Of a DNA stretch of 50,199 nucleotides, positions 35,387-44,900 are shown piece by piece. The stretch is from Dehalococcoidia bacterium (GTDB lineage Bacteria; Chloroflexota; Dehalococcoidia; Lucifugimonadales; UBA3495): assembly GCA_022451925.1 (NCBI GenBank), contig JAKUNL010000006.1, positions 6,322 to 56,520 on the forward strand, written 5' to 3'. The notes under the pieces are model-generated. The model saw nothing but the letters and a program-made list of their open reading frames with translations, had not been told where the DNA came from and ran no database searches. A program made the translations under genes and the position numbers. Each line of letters begins with the position of its first letter. The stretch's first letter is position 1.

Positions 35387-36166
35387 ATGACTGCCCAACT
35401 AAACGCTAATAATACAAACATAATCCAGGTGAATGACCTACGTAAAAGCTACGGTTCCCTAAAGGCCGTGGACGGCGTGTCGTTCTCCGTTGGAGTTGGA
35501 GAGGTGTTCGGCATCTTGGGACCCAACGGCGCAGGCAAAACCACTACCGTGGAGATCCTAGAGGGCATGCGCGCACCAGACGGGGGCACAGCCACAGTGA
35601 ACGGTATAGACGTTCATAAAGACCCACGGGGAGTTAAACAGGTTATCGGAATACAGCTTCAATCTTCGGCGTTTTTCGACCGGCTTAATCTATCGGAGAT
35701 TTTGGATGTGATGGCCAGCATTTACAAGAAGCAGGTTGATTCACTGGCGTTATTAGCAAATGTGGAATTAGCTGACCGCTCGAAAGCTATGTTCAGAGAT
35801 TTATCAGGCGGTCAAAAACAGCGTTTTTCAGTGGCCTCCACGCTCGTGAACGATCCGACTTTGCTGTTTCTCGATGAGCCAACCACTGGACTGGACCCGC
35901 AGGCTCGCAGGCACATGTGGGAGCTGATCAAGCAGTTCAAGACTGAAGGCCGTACCGTGCTGCTGACTACTCATTATATGGAGGAGGCAGCGGAACTTTG
36001 TGACCGGGTAGCTATCATGGACCACGGTAAGATTGTGGCCATGGACCGACCGGCAGAATTGGTCTCGGATCTTATAAATCGGGGTTTCCGGAAAGAACGT
36101 ATAGAGACCCAAGCCAATCTCGAAGACGTTTTCTTGGATATTACCGGTCGGGCGCTCCAAAACTAA
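35387..36166 (+). CDS. ABC transporter ATP-binding protein (ABC-2 type exporter)
   Basis: A 259-residue ATPase with all the expected motifs: Walker A GPNGAGKTTT, Q-loop IGIQLQS, signature DLSGGQKQRFSVA, Walker B LLFLDEPTTGLD and the H-loop in LLTTHYMEEA. It resembles the CcmA/DrrA-type ATPases that pair with ABC-2 permeases to export drugs, lipids or polysaccharide. The permease gene follows after two bases, so the pair forms one operon. No Shine-Dalgarno is evident before the ATG at 35387, which may mean a leaderless or weakly translated start. The exported compound is not readable from sequence. Confidence 0.95.
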   Translation: MTAQLNANNTNIIQVNDLRKSYGSLKAVDGVSFSVGVGEVFGILGPNGAGKTTTVEILEGMRAPDGGTATVNGIDVHKDPRGVKQVIGIQLQSSAFFDRLNLSEILDVMASIYKKQVDSLALLANVELADRSKAMFRDLSGGQKQRFSVASTLVNDPTLLFLDEPTTGLDPQARRHMWELIKQFKTEGRTVLLTTHYMEEAAELCDRVAIMDHGKIVAMDRPAELVSDLINRGFRKERIETQANLEDVFLDITGRALQN

Positions 36167-36168
36167 CC

Positions 36169-37272
36169 TTGTTGGCTCGTTTGATACAGACCAATCCGAC
36201 CCTGAGCCTTACCAAGGCGTCTATGCAAATTTGGTTCCGTGACCGTCAGGCCATATTCTGGACATTTTTCTTGCCGCTGGTCTTGATTTCTGTTTTTGGG
36301 CTGCTGGATTTCGGGTCCTTCCGCACCGTCGATATTGGAATCGTGGATAAGGCCGAAAACGAAGAGTCCCGACAACTGATCGCAGATATCCGTTTGATGG
36401 ATGCATTCAATATTTCAGACCCTATATCCGAATCTAAAGAACGAGAAGCTCTGTCCGATGGCGAAAGGAGTCTGGTGCTGATCATTGAACCTGGATTTGG
36501 TGAGGTGGACTCTCCAACAAGACGTCGGGTTTCAGTTATTTACAACCAGGGGCAGCCTCAGGAATCTGCCACCGGACAGTCCATCATCCAGCGAATCCTG
36601 GACGATATAACATTTGCAGAAAACGATGTACCGGACCGTTATGTGATCGACGCCGAACCGGTGGATAGTCGAAACCTGCGTTTCATCGATTTTCTGATGC
36701 CGGGTGTGGTTGCTATGTCTATTATGCAGATGGGCTTGTTCAGTGTGGCGTTCTCGTTTGTCCAGTTGAAAAGCAAAGGCATATTGAGGCGACTGCAAGC
36801 CACTCCGGTGTTGCCGGCCAGCTTTATATTTGCCCAGGTATTTACACGTCTGGTCGTATCTATATTGCAAACTCTGGTTCTGGTTGGCCTGGCTGTGGTT
36901 GCTTTTGACGTCCGGCTGGAAGGCAACCTGGTCTCGATGCTCGTGCTGGCTTTAATCGGAGGCGGGGTGTTTGTGAGCATGGGGTTTGCCGTGTCCGGTT
37001 TCGCACGAACCGAGGACGTGGCGGCGCCAATAGCCAACGCCATTGCCTTGCCCTTGATGTTTCTTTCCGGAGTGTTCTTTCCTAGGGATGCTATGCCCGA
37101 ACCACTGCGGGCTGTAGCGGATTATCTGCCTCTCAGCTTCTTGGCCGACGCTTTACGTAGTTTGGCCGTGGATGGCCAGACCATCTGGTCACAATGGGAC
37201 AACGTATTGGGTTTGGTCGTTTGGCTGGCAGTTACATTTGTCATCGCTATTCGGCTGTTCCGGTGGGAGTAA
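36169..37272 (+). CDS. ABC-2 type transporter permease
   Basis: A 367-residue membrane protein that pairs with the ATPase just upstream. It has one N-terminal membrane helix (about 24-46, AIFWTFFLPLVLISVFGLLDF), a large extracytoplasmic region (about 50-165) and five more helices from about 170 to the C-terminus, the layout of DrrB/YhgE-like ABC-2 permeases. The block FLSGVFFPRDAMPEPLRAVADYLPLSFLADALR before the last helix is typical. The start is TTG at 36169, directly after the ATPase stop; a second TTG follows at 36172. Translational coupling with the ATPase is likely. Substrate unknown. Confidence 0.92.
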   Translation: MLARLIQTNPTLSLTKASMQIWFRDRQAIFWTFFLPLVLISVFGLLDFGSFRTVDIGIVDKAENEESRQLIADIRLMDAFNISDPISESKEREALSDGERSLVLIIEPGFGEVDSPTRRRVSVIYNQGQPQESATGQSIIQRILDDITFAENDVPDRYVIDAEPVDSRNLRFIDFLMPGVVAMSIMQMGLFSVAFSFVQLKSKGILRRLQATPVLPASFIFAQVFTRLVVSILQTLVLVGLAVVAFDVRLEGNLVSMLVLALIGGGVFVSMGFAVSGFARTEDVAAPIANAIALPLMFLSGVFFPRDAMPEPLRAVADYLPLSFLADALRSLAVDGQTIWSQWDNVLGLVVWLAVTFVIAIRLFRWE

Positions 37273-37369
37273 AACAGGCAAAACGGCCTTGACCCTGAAT
37301 CTACGGCCAGCCTACAATTTACTTCAAGGCCTACGCACATAAAGATCGAATAAAGGCAAACAGAGCTAT

Positions 37370-38704
37370 ATGTTTGAGAACCTAACTGACCGGTTGACTG
37401 GGATTCTAAATAAGTTGACCAGCAAGGGTCGCTTGACCGAAGCGGACGTAGACGAGGCTTTGAGCTTGGTTCGACGGTCATTGCTTGAAGCTGACGTTAA
37501 TTTCCGGGTCGCTCGCGATTTTGTGGCCGCTGTCAAAGAACGGTCTATGGGCTCAGACATTCTAGAAAGCCTCTCACCTGGCCAGCAGGTGATAAAGATA
37601 GTACAAGAGGAGCTTACTGGACTCCTCAGCGGCGGCGACAATTCACTGACCTTATCTAGCCAGGCCGTAACCACTATCATGATGGTGGGCCTTCAGGGTT
37701 CAGGTAAAACTACCACCGCCGCCAAATTAGCTTTGCACCTGCGCCAAGAGGGCCATAAGACACTTCTGATTGCCGCAGACTTGCGCCGCCCCGCCGCCAT
37801 CCAGCAACTCGAAACTCTTGGAAAGCAATTAGACATCCCGGTTTATTCGGAAGATCCCACATCCACAACCGTCGTTAAAGTCGCAAAGAACGGCCTGGAA
37901 AAGGCCAAGCAACTTGGGGTCAACTGGGCCATTGTAGACACAGGCGGTCGACTGCAGATCGATGAAGAGTTGATGCAGGAACTGGGCGATGTTAAGAAAG
38001 AAATTAATCCCCAGGAAGTGCTGTTGGTAGTGGATGCTATGACTGGACAGGAAGCTGTCAGCGCTGCCGAGGGTTTTCACTCCCAGGTTGATCTTACTGG
38101 TCTGATCATGTCTAAGATGGACGGCGATGCCCGTGGTGGTGCCGCTTTGTCTATCACCCGTGTCACCGGAGTCCCTATCAAATTCATGGGTGTGGGCGAA
38201 CGACCCGATGGACTGGAGGCGTTCCATCCGGATCGTCTGGCCTCCCGGATTTTGGCCATGGGCGACATACTTACGCTTATTGAAAAAGCCCAGGGTGCAG
38301 TGGATGAAAAACAAGCGGCTGAGATGGAGAAGAAGTTTCGCCAAGCTTCCTTCGACCTTGAAGATTTCTTAACTCAACTTCAGAGTGTCAAGAAGATGGG
38401 CTCCCTCTCTTCCATCATGGATATGATTCCAGGCATGGGCCAATTAAGTAAAAAAATGCCCGCCGGAGACCTGGACGACGGCCGAATCGAGCGGATCGAG
38501 GCTATCATAAGGTCTATGACTCGTGAGGAACGGCAACGTCCGGAGATACTGAACGGCAGTCGCCGTCGCCGGATCTCCAAGGGCAGCGGGACCACACCAG
38601 CCGATGTCAACCAACTGTTGAATCAGTTCAAGCAGACCCAAAAGATGATGAAGCAGATGTCCAAGTCCCGTAATCCCATGGCTATGATGAAAATGTTCAA
38701 GTAG
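37370..38704 (+). CDS. ffh: Signal recognition particle protein Ffh
   Basis: A 444-residue SRP54 homologue that binds signal peptides on ribosomes with the 4.5S RNA and hands them to FtsY. The N domain (1-85) precedes the G domain with P-loop GLQGSGKTTTAAKLAL, DTGGRLQID and SKMDGDARGGAALS. The Met-rich M domain follows (about 300-444, MGSLSSIMDMIPGM and MMKQMSKSRNPMAMMKMF). The length is normal for bacterial Ffh. The 97-base gap before it shows no strong promoter; AAAGG lies about 12 bases before the ATG. The common neighbours rpsP, rimM and trmD are not present, and no 4.5S RNA gene was seen. Confidence 0.98.
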   Translation: MFENLTDRLTGILNKLTSKGRLTEADVDEALSLVRRSLLEADVNFRVARDFVAAVKERSMGSDILESLSPGQQVIKIVQEELTGLLSGGDNSLTLSSQAVTTIMMVGLQGSGKTTTAAKLALHLRQEGHKTLLIAADLRRPAAIQQLETLGKQLDIPVYSEDPTSTTVVKVAKNGLEKAKQLGVNWAIVDTGGRLQIDEELMQELGDVKKEINPQEVLLVVDAMTGQEAVSAAEGFHSQVDLTGLIMSKMDGDARGGAALSITRVTGVPIKFMGVGERPDGLEAFHPDRLASRILAMGDILTLIEKAQGAVDEKQAAEMEKKFRQASFDLEDFLTQLQSVKKMGSLSSIMDMIPGMGQLSKKMPAGDLDDGRIERIEAIIRSMTREERQRPEILNGSRRRRISKGSGTTPADVNQLLNQFKQTQKMMKQMSKSRNPMAMMKMFK

Positions 38705-39034
38705 GGTGGGTAGTGCAGTCACTGTTCCGTCCTAACGCCATGTCTCGAGATCCGCTGGCTTTGTGACCTTTTAATCCCTTCACCGATAATCTAGGCGATT
38801 ACCACTTCACAGTCCCCTTTAATCCTCATTTAACCCATATCCGTTTTATCGCTTCTAAGAACACTAGATATAGGCGTTGCCTATCACTATGACAGTAAAT
38901 TGGTCTCTACTCCTACCACGTGAACTAAATATACTGGTGTGGTTGCAATATTGATTGACGATTATTATTTGAAATAATGATTCGGCAACTTTAGGCAGTA
39001 CTGAGATTCAGGACATAAGGATGGAACGTAAAGG
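38705..39034. other. Intergenic stretch, possible promoter of the CoA ligase gene
   Basis: About 330 bases between ffh and the acyl-CoA synthetase. No gene or strong terminator was seen after ffh. An AT-rich stretch around 38953-38984 has a TTGACG hexamer and a short ATTATT/AATAAT inverted repeat that could be a promoter with an operator, but the -10 is not clear. Confidence 0.4.
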
Positions 39035-40576
39035 ATGACTCTTGATGCCCAAGCCTCTGATATTTCGTCGTTACCAAGTTTGGTCTCAGACCTTCTTGAT
39101 AGAGGTGATCCGTCAAACATTGCACTTATCTCACCCGAAGGGCCAGTCCTAACCTACCACTCTCTCAAATGTCAGGTGGAATCTCTAGCGGGGCAACTGA
39201 ATTCCTTTGGGATTGGCCGTGGTGACCGAGTTGCCATCGTCCTTCCCAACGGAGTGGAGAACATTGTCTCGTTTCTTGCGGTAACTGCCTCGGGTGCAAC
39301 AGCCGCACCTTTAAACCCTGCCTATACCAGAGAAGAATTCGTCTTCTGTTTGGAGGATGTGCATTCCAAAGCAGTCATCACTTCCAGTTCTGTCAGTGAC
39401 GCAATAAAAGAGGCAATTCCAGAACAGACCATTGACGTTAGAGTCGGCATAAACTCTGCTGGGAAAATTCGTTTTTTGAATCGAAATAAGAACGGGTTCC
39501 CGGTAATGAAAGAGCAAATCGGTTCGGAAGATATTGCTTTGGTATTGCATACCTCCGGTACTACCTGTCGCCCCAAACTGGTGCCTATCAGTCATAGGAA
39601 CCTGATGAACGGCGCAAAAAACGTCGCTGAAACCTATGACTTAGGGCATGAAGACGTTTCTTTATGCGTCATGCCTCTCTTCCACATTCATGGTTTGGTC
39701 GCATCCACTCTTGCTACCATATTCTCAGGAGGCGTGGTAGTGGTGCCGTCCAAATTTAACGCCTTGGATTTTTGGTCAACAGTGGAAGCCCACCATGTGA
39801 CTTGGTACACGGCGGTCCCCACCATACACCAGGCTCTTTTACACAGAGCTCAGAGGAAGGCTGGCAGCAGAGCAATCTCTGTTGCGCGCAAAAACTTACG
39901 TTTCATCCGTTCCTGCAGCGCGCCGTTTTCTCCGGATGCCCTGATTGATATGGAAGAGACATTTGGAGTCCCTGTTTTGGAAGCCTACGGGATGACCGAA
40001 GCAGCACATCAGGTTGCTTCTACTCCGATGACAGGCAAACGTGTGCCAGGTTCCGTAGGCATCGGGACCGGCGTTTCGATTGCAATCATGGATAAATATG
40101 GTAATTTCGAATTGCCTGGAGTGACCGGCGAAGTTGTAATCAAAGGTGGAAACGTAACTCTGGGCTACGAAGACAACCCCGAAGCTAACGAGAGCTGCTT
40201 CACCAACGGATGGTTCCGAACCGGAGACCAGGGAGTGATGGACTCAGGTGGGTATCTGCGCTTGGTTGGCCGTTTGAAAGAGATTATCATCCGATCTGGC
40301 GAGAACATCTCACCCAGAGAGATCGATGAAACATTATTGGCCCACCCGGCAGTGACTGAAGCTGTGGCATTTGCAGTGCCCAACTCTACACACGGAGAAG
40401 AACCCAGTGCGGCAGTGGTGGTTAGTGTGCCAATCAAGGCCTCCGAGTTGGTGGCTTTCTGTCGAGAACACTTAGCCTCTTACAAGTGCCCTAAGATTAT
40501 CCACATCGTGGATGAGATTCCTCGAACGGCCACTGGTAAGATCCAACGAAGGATGGTTTCGGCTTCCCTCGCCTAA
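39035..40576 (+). CDS. AMP-dependent acyl-CoA synthetase (FadD/oxalyl-CoA synthetase-like)
   Basis: A 513-residue adenylate-forming enzyme that activates a carboxylic acid as an acyl-AMP and transfers it to CoA. The core motifs are the P-loop HTSGTTCRPKLVPISHRNL (with Cys and Leu where Gly is usual in TSGTTGRPKG), the A5 block VLEAYGMTEAAHQV, A8 WFRTGDQGVMDSGGYLRLVGRLKEIIIRSGENISP and the catalytic Lys near the end in RTATGKIQRR. The TSGTT-x-RPK-x-VP form is seen in oxalate-CoA ligases and related FadD proteins, so a short or dicarboxylic acid is possible. The ATG at 39035 has only weak Shine-Dalgarno support. A PanE-like gene follows after 60 bases. Confidence 0.92.
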   Translation: MTLDAQASDISSLPSLVSDLLDRGDPSNIALISPEGPVLTYHSLKCQVESLAGQLNSFGIGRGDRVAIVLPNGVENIVSFLAVTASGATAAPLNPAYTREEFVFCLEDVHSKAVITSSSVSDAIKEAIPEQTIDVRVGINSAGKIRFLNRNKNGFPVMKEQIGSEDIALVLHTSGTTCRPKLVPISHRNLMNGAKNVAETYDLGHEDVSLCVMPLFHIHGLVASTLATIFSGGVVVVPSKFNALDFWSTVEAHHVTWYTAVPTIHQALLHRAQRKAGSRAISVARKNLRFIRSCSAPFSPDALIDMEETFGVPVLEAYGMTEAAHQVASTPMTGKRVPGSVGIGTGVSIAIMDKYGNFELPGVTGEVVIKGGNVTLGYEDNPEANESCFTNGWFRTGDQGVMDSGGYLRLVGRLKEIIIRSGENISPREIDETLLAHPAVTEAVAFAVPNSTHGEEPSAAVVVSVPIKASELVAFCREHLASYKCPKIIHIVDEIPRTATGKIQRRMVSASLA

Positions 40577-40636
40577 CGTAGTCTCATCCCGCCACGCTGC
40601 TGGCCCAGATACAGCCACTAAACTGGAGGCAAATTC

Positions 40637-41617
40637 TTGAAGATTGCTATTGTTGGAGCTGGCGCCATTGGAGCCTTCTTAGGCGCTAAACTGGCGCTCT
40701 CTGGAGAAGATGTTTATCTGATTGCGAGAGGGGCCCACTTGCAAGCAATGCAGGCGAACGGTGTCTCCGTAAAGAGTCCCGAAGGTGACTTTAAAGCCTA
40801 CCCTACTGCCACAGACGACTATGATTTGGTTGGACCGGTGGATTTTGTATTTCTGACTGTGAAGGCACACAGCCTGACCGATATAGCCAGCAAACTTACG
40901 CCGTTACTCGGTCCCGACACGGCAGTGATCTCTGCTCAAAACGGCATCCCATGGTGGTATTTCCAAAAGCACGGCGGTCCACTGGATGGTACTTCAATCG
41001 AAAGTGTAGACCCGGGTGGATTTATTGCCAAAGCTGTCGATTCATCTCGCGTGATCGGATGTATCATCTACCCCTCGACTGTAATTTCCGAGCCAGGAAA
41101 GATTGAACACATTGAAGGCAACCGGTTTTCCATCGGTGAATTAGACGGCACGAGCAGCGATCGTTGTAAGCGTCTCGCTTCAATTCTGATCTCTGCCGGA
41201 TTTAAATCACCGATACGCAGTCGGATTCGACATGACCTTTGGATCAAGCTCCTCGGCAATGTAGTATTCAATCCAATGAGCGCCCTTACCGGTGCAACCC
41301 TCGAGGAGATGGCGACCCACCCCGACTCCAGCGCCGTCGCCCGTGCTGTGATGGCCGAAGCGGATGAACTTGCCGAAGCCTTAGGGGTACGTCTTCCACT
41401 GACTATTGACCAGAGGATGGAAGGTGCCCGGAAGGTAGGTGCTCACAAAACCTCGATGCTTCAGGATCTGGAGTCTGGGCGGCCAATGGAATTGGAAAGC
41501 GTTGTGGGGGTGTTAATAGAACTGGGAGAAAAACTCGGACTGCCCATGCCCCACACTAGGACCCTTTACTCCTGTACTAAGCTCCTAAGCTATGTCCGCA
41601 ACAACGAGAGTATATAG
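40637..41617 (+). CDS. 2-dehydropantoate 2-reductase family protein (PanE-like)
   Basis: A 326-residue NADPH-dependent reductase of the ketopantoate reductase family. The Rossmann motif IAIVGAGAIGAFLGAKLALSGEDVYLIARG is at the N-terminus. The catalytic Lys is probably in LWIKLLGNVVFNPMSALTGATL, and the acidic C-terminal helix reads ELESVVGVLIELGEKLGLPMPHT. True PanE reduces ketopantoate for pantothenate and CoA synthesis, but many paralogues act on other 2-oxo acids; no panB, panC or panD gene is near. The start is TTG at 40637 with GGAGG about eight bases upstream. Being downstream of a CoA ligase may hint at a degradative use, which is inference. Confidence 0.9.
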   Translation: MKIAIVGAGAIGAFLGAKLALSGEDVYLIARGAHLQAMQANGVSVKSPEGDFKAYPTATDDYDLVGPVDFVFLTVKAHSLTDIASKLTPLLGPDTAVISAQNGIPWWYFQKHGGPLDGTSIESVDPGGFIAKAVDSSRVIGCIIYPSTVISEPGKIEHIEGNRFSIGELDGTSSDRCKRLASILISAGFKSPIRSRIRHDLWIKLLGNVVFNPMSALTGATLEEMATHPDSSAVARAVMAEADELAEALGVRLPLTIDQRMEGARKVGAHKTSMLQDLESGRPMELESVVGVLIELGEKLGLPMPHTRTLYSCTKLLSYVRNNESI

Positions 41618-41629
41618 GCGCTCCCGTCG

Positions 41630-41647
41630 TTCCTGAATAGGCAGGAA
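41630..41647 (+). terminator. Weak hairpin after the PanE-like gene
   Basis: TTCCTG (41630-41635) pairs with CAGGAA (41642-41647) around a six-base loop, with TCCGCTTTT after it. The stem is short and the T-run late, so it is at best a weak terminator. Confidence 0.35.
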
Positions 41648-41798
41648 TCCGCTTTTAAATTGTGATGCTCCGAAGAACCAGTTCAAAATCTTCACAAGCC
41701 ACTTTCAGTTGAGAAACTAATAAGCATCTTTCGGTGGACCCAAGAGCTAATGGATGTCTGTTGTTGCAGTATCTAAGAAATGTAACCTTCGCTTCAGT

Positions 41799-41826
41799 TG
41801 TGACCCTGAGCGTGGCAAAGGGACTC
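41799..41826. repeat. Possible copy of a dispersed CCCTGAGC...AAGGG repeat
   Basis: The segment around TGACCCTGAGCGTGGCAAAG and the following GGGACTC resembles a short imperfect palindromic element (CCCT...AGGG arms around GAGCG) that I remember as scattered through intergenic DNA of many environmental bacterial genomes, Chloroflexota among them. Only one copy was noticed in this window, so the call rests on that resemblance. Confidence 0.35.
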
Positions 41827-41969
41827 TTTTTCGGAGTTCCAGAATCCAGCAACAATGAGATTCTTAGGCTGAAGTCTTCTAATGTTCATCGGACGTCGGT
41901 TTGTATCAGTAATGTTAGGCTCCAGCTATAATCAACCAGGATTCATTGGCCCAGGCGTACGTGGCTAAA

Positions 41970-44900
41970 TTACACCCGCTGAACACCCAGGGTTATTTCC
42001 ATGCCTTCGACCTTGATGGTCTCGGTTGCGATGTTGGTGTCTGGGGATCCGGATACTAGTTCGGTGCTTAGTGTCTCATCACGGATGTAGTCCGAGAATG
42101 CGCCTCGCATAACATCTGAGAACTCCGGAGGGCCCTGATAATAAGTTACGATTCGGTCAATGACATCGAAATCAGCTGACCGGCGCATGCCCTGAATGCG
42201 GTGTACTACTTCCCTTGCGAGGCCTTCTTCGGCCAGCTTTGGCGTTAGGACCGTCTCAATGGCAACTACGTATGGTCCTTCCTGGACTCCGGCATAGCTG
42301 GACTCCTTGGCAGTTTTGACGATTTCTACATCTTCCTGGTCTATGTGCAGTATCTGTGACGAATCACGGGGGTTGGCCATTTCAACCCAGCCGTTCTCCA
42401 AGAACGACTTGAACATGTCCCGGGGGTCCATGGAGCTTAGCGCATCGGCCACCAGTTGGCCGTCAGCTCCGTGCTTTTTGCCAAGTGTGGCCTTGTTGGG
42501 AGATGAATCCCAGTTCCAAAATTCCAGGTCATCTGAACCAAGAGCGGTATTTATAGTTACAGATTTGACGTTCAGCTCATCAATCAGCTGTGGAATCATA
42601 GGCTCGAGCAAGTCTTTTTCGGAGTCGCTACGTACTAGCACCTTGACCGCATTCAGCGGTTGGCGGACTTTGATCTTCTCATTTGATCGGGCGGCCCGAC
42701 CCATGCTTGAAACCTTCATGGCCAGCTGAGTTGCTTCCATAAGAGGAGGGTCGATCAATGACTTATCAGCTACCGGGAAATCCGACAGATGGATGCTGTC
42801 GGGTGCGGAGTCGTCGACAGAGCAGACTAGGTTCTGGTACATATCTTCCGCCACGAATGGCGCGAGAGGAGCCATCAGTTTGGAGACAGTCACCAAGCAT
42901 GTGTGCAAGGTGATGTAGCCCGCTTCTTTGTCGGAGTCTCCTTCATTTTTCCAGAACCTGCGGCGGCTGCGGCGTACATACCAGTTGGATAGTTGGTCGA
43001 TGAACTCCTGAATGCGGCGACCGGCGTTGGTAGGGTCGTACTCTTCCATATTCTTGTCGACTTGTGCGATTAGGGCGTTCAGTTCAGATAAGACCCAGCG
43101 GTCCAGCTCGTTCTCAGGCCTCCAGTCGTCAGGCTTCTTGGTAGGGTCGAACTTGTCAATCTCCGCGTACCCTATGAAGAAGGAATAGATGTTCCATAGA
43201 GTTAGCATCACCTTGCGCAAAGTTTCGCTGACTAGCTTCCCAGAGAATCGGCGTGGCTCGCCGGGATGAGATGCGGTAAAGAGATACCAGCGAAGTGAGT
43301 CAGCTCCGTGCTCTTCGAGCACGGAGATGGGTTCGACCACGTTACCCACTCGCTTGCTCATTTTACGGCCTTTCTCATCGAGAATTAGACCCAGGCATAT
43401 GACATTTTTGTATGATGGCTGGCCCGTAATCAGTGTGGACAACGCATGCAGACTGTAGAACCAGCCACGGGTTTGGTCTACTGCCTCGCATATGTAATCA
43501 GCAGGGAGACGTCCATCAGTCTCTATGGAGTCGTTGTCAAAGGGGTAGTGCCACTGGGCAAAGGGCATAGCACCCGAATCGAACCAGGCGTCCATGACCT
43601 CAGGGACGCGACGCATCTCTCCTGAGCATGTTTCGACAGTGCAGTTTAGGATGATGTCGTCTACGTACGGTCGATGTAGGTCTAGGTCACTTAAGTCCGT
43701 GTTACCTCCCACTCTGGACATTTGTTGAAGTTCTTCTACTCCGCCGATGCAGGCTGAGTTGCTGCAATCTCCGCATTGCCAGATGGGGATGGGCGTTCCC
43801 CAGTATCGTTCCCGAGATATGGCCCAGTCCACGTTGTTGCGGAGCCATTCTCCGAAGCGCCCTTCTTTGATGTATTCTGGGTACCAGTTAATCTTTCCGT
43901 TTCCCTCAACCAGGCGATCTTTAAGGGCCGACGTTCGAATGTACCATGAGCTCTTGGCGTAATAGAGCAAGGGCGTGTCACAGCGCCAGCAGAATGGGTA
44001 TGTATGGCGATAGATCTCGTGGTGGAACAGGAGTCCTCGCTCCGTGAGATTCCGTATGACCTCTTGGTCGGCGTCTTTCACGAACTTACCTGCAAATGGG
44101 TAGTTGCCTGTAATGATTCCCTGCAGGTCTACAGGCTGGACGAAGGCCAACTCTTTTTCACGGCCGACCCCCAAGTCTTCGTCGCCAAAAGCCGGTGCTA
44201 TGTGGACGATACCCGTACCGTCATCCAAGGATACGAATTCGGCTGAGATGACCTTAGGCGCGAATTCATTACTTTCCACCAACTCTGTGATAGTGACGTC
44301 TCCGGGTCCAGGACGTTGTACGAACTGCCGAACTACAGATCCGTGTTTTATGGGATGGTAAAGGGGAATGTAACCTAGCCCGACGAGTTCGGAGCCTTTC
44401 ACGGTACTTATGACTTTATATTCTTGTTTGATGTTGGCTGGGACAAGGGCTTGAGCTAAAACCAACCGGTGATTGCTGCCGTACTCGTCTTCCAGTTCAA
44501 CTATGTCGTAGTTGGCATCTTCGGCTACCGCCAATCCCGTGTTGCCAGGCAGTGTCCAAGGTGTGGTCGTCCATGCCAGCAGGAATACATCGCCATTTCC
44601 AGCACCTAGCTTTTCCACCAATTTGGTTTTGTCACGAGACGCGCTAGGGTCAATCTTGAACTTTATGAACACCGATGGGTCGGGAGTGTTTTCACGGTAT
44701 CCAAGAGCAACCTCATGAGAACTGAGGCTGGTCACGCACCTAGGGCAATGGGGAGTGCCACGCATGGTTTGGTAGAGTAGGTCTTTGTCCCAGAGAGTTT
44801 TGAGAATCCACCAGCCGGATTCGATGTAGTTGTTGTGTAGGGTAACGTAAGGGTCATCCATATCGACCCAATAACCGATGCGTGAGGTCATGGTCTCCCA

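Larger units (their letters stand above)
41618..41969. other. Intergenic stretch between convergent genes
   Basis: About 350 bases between the ends of the PanE-like gene and ileS. It holds a weak hairpin (41630-41647) and a repeat-like segment (41799-41826). Short open frames on both strands have no Shine-Dalgarno and no recognisable protein, so none is called. Confidence 0.5.

Noticed and set aside
38705-39034. 4.5S SRP RNA gene next to ffh
   Set aside because: The conserved GGAAGCAGC-type apical region of the RNA is not present in the gap.
41655-41931. Two short overlapping open frames on opposite strands in the ileS gap
   Set aside because: No Shine-Dalgarno and no family; both overlap the repeat-like segment, which by itself yields such frames.
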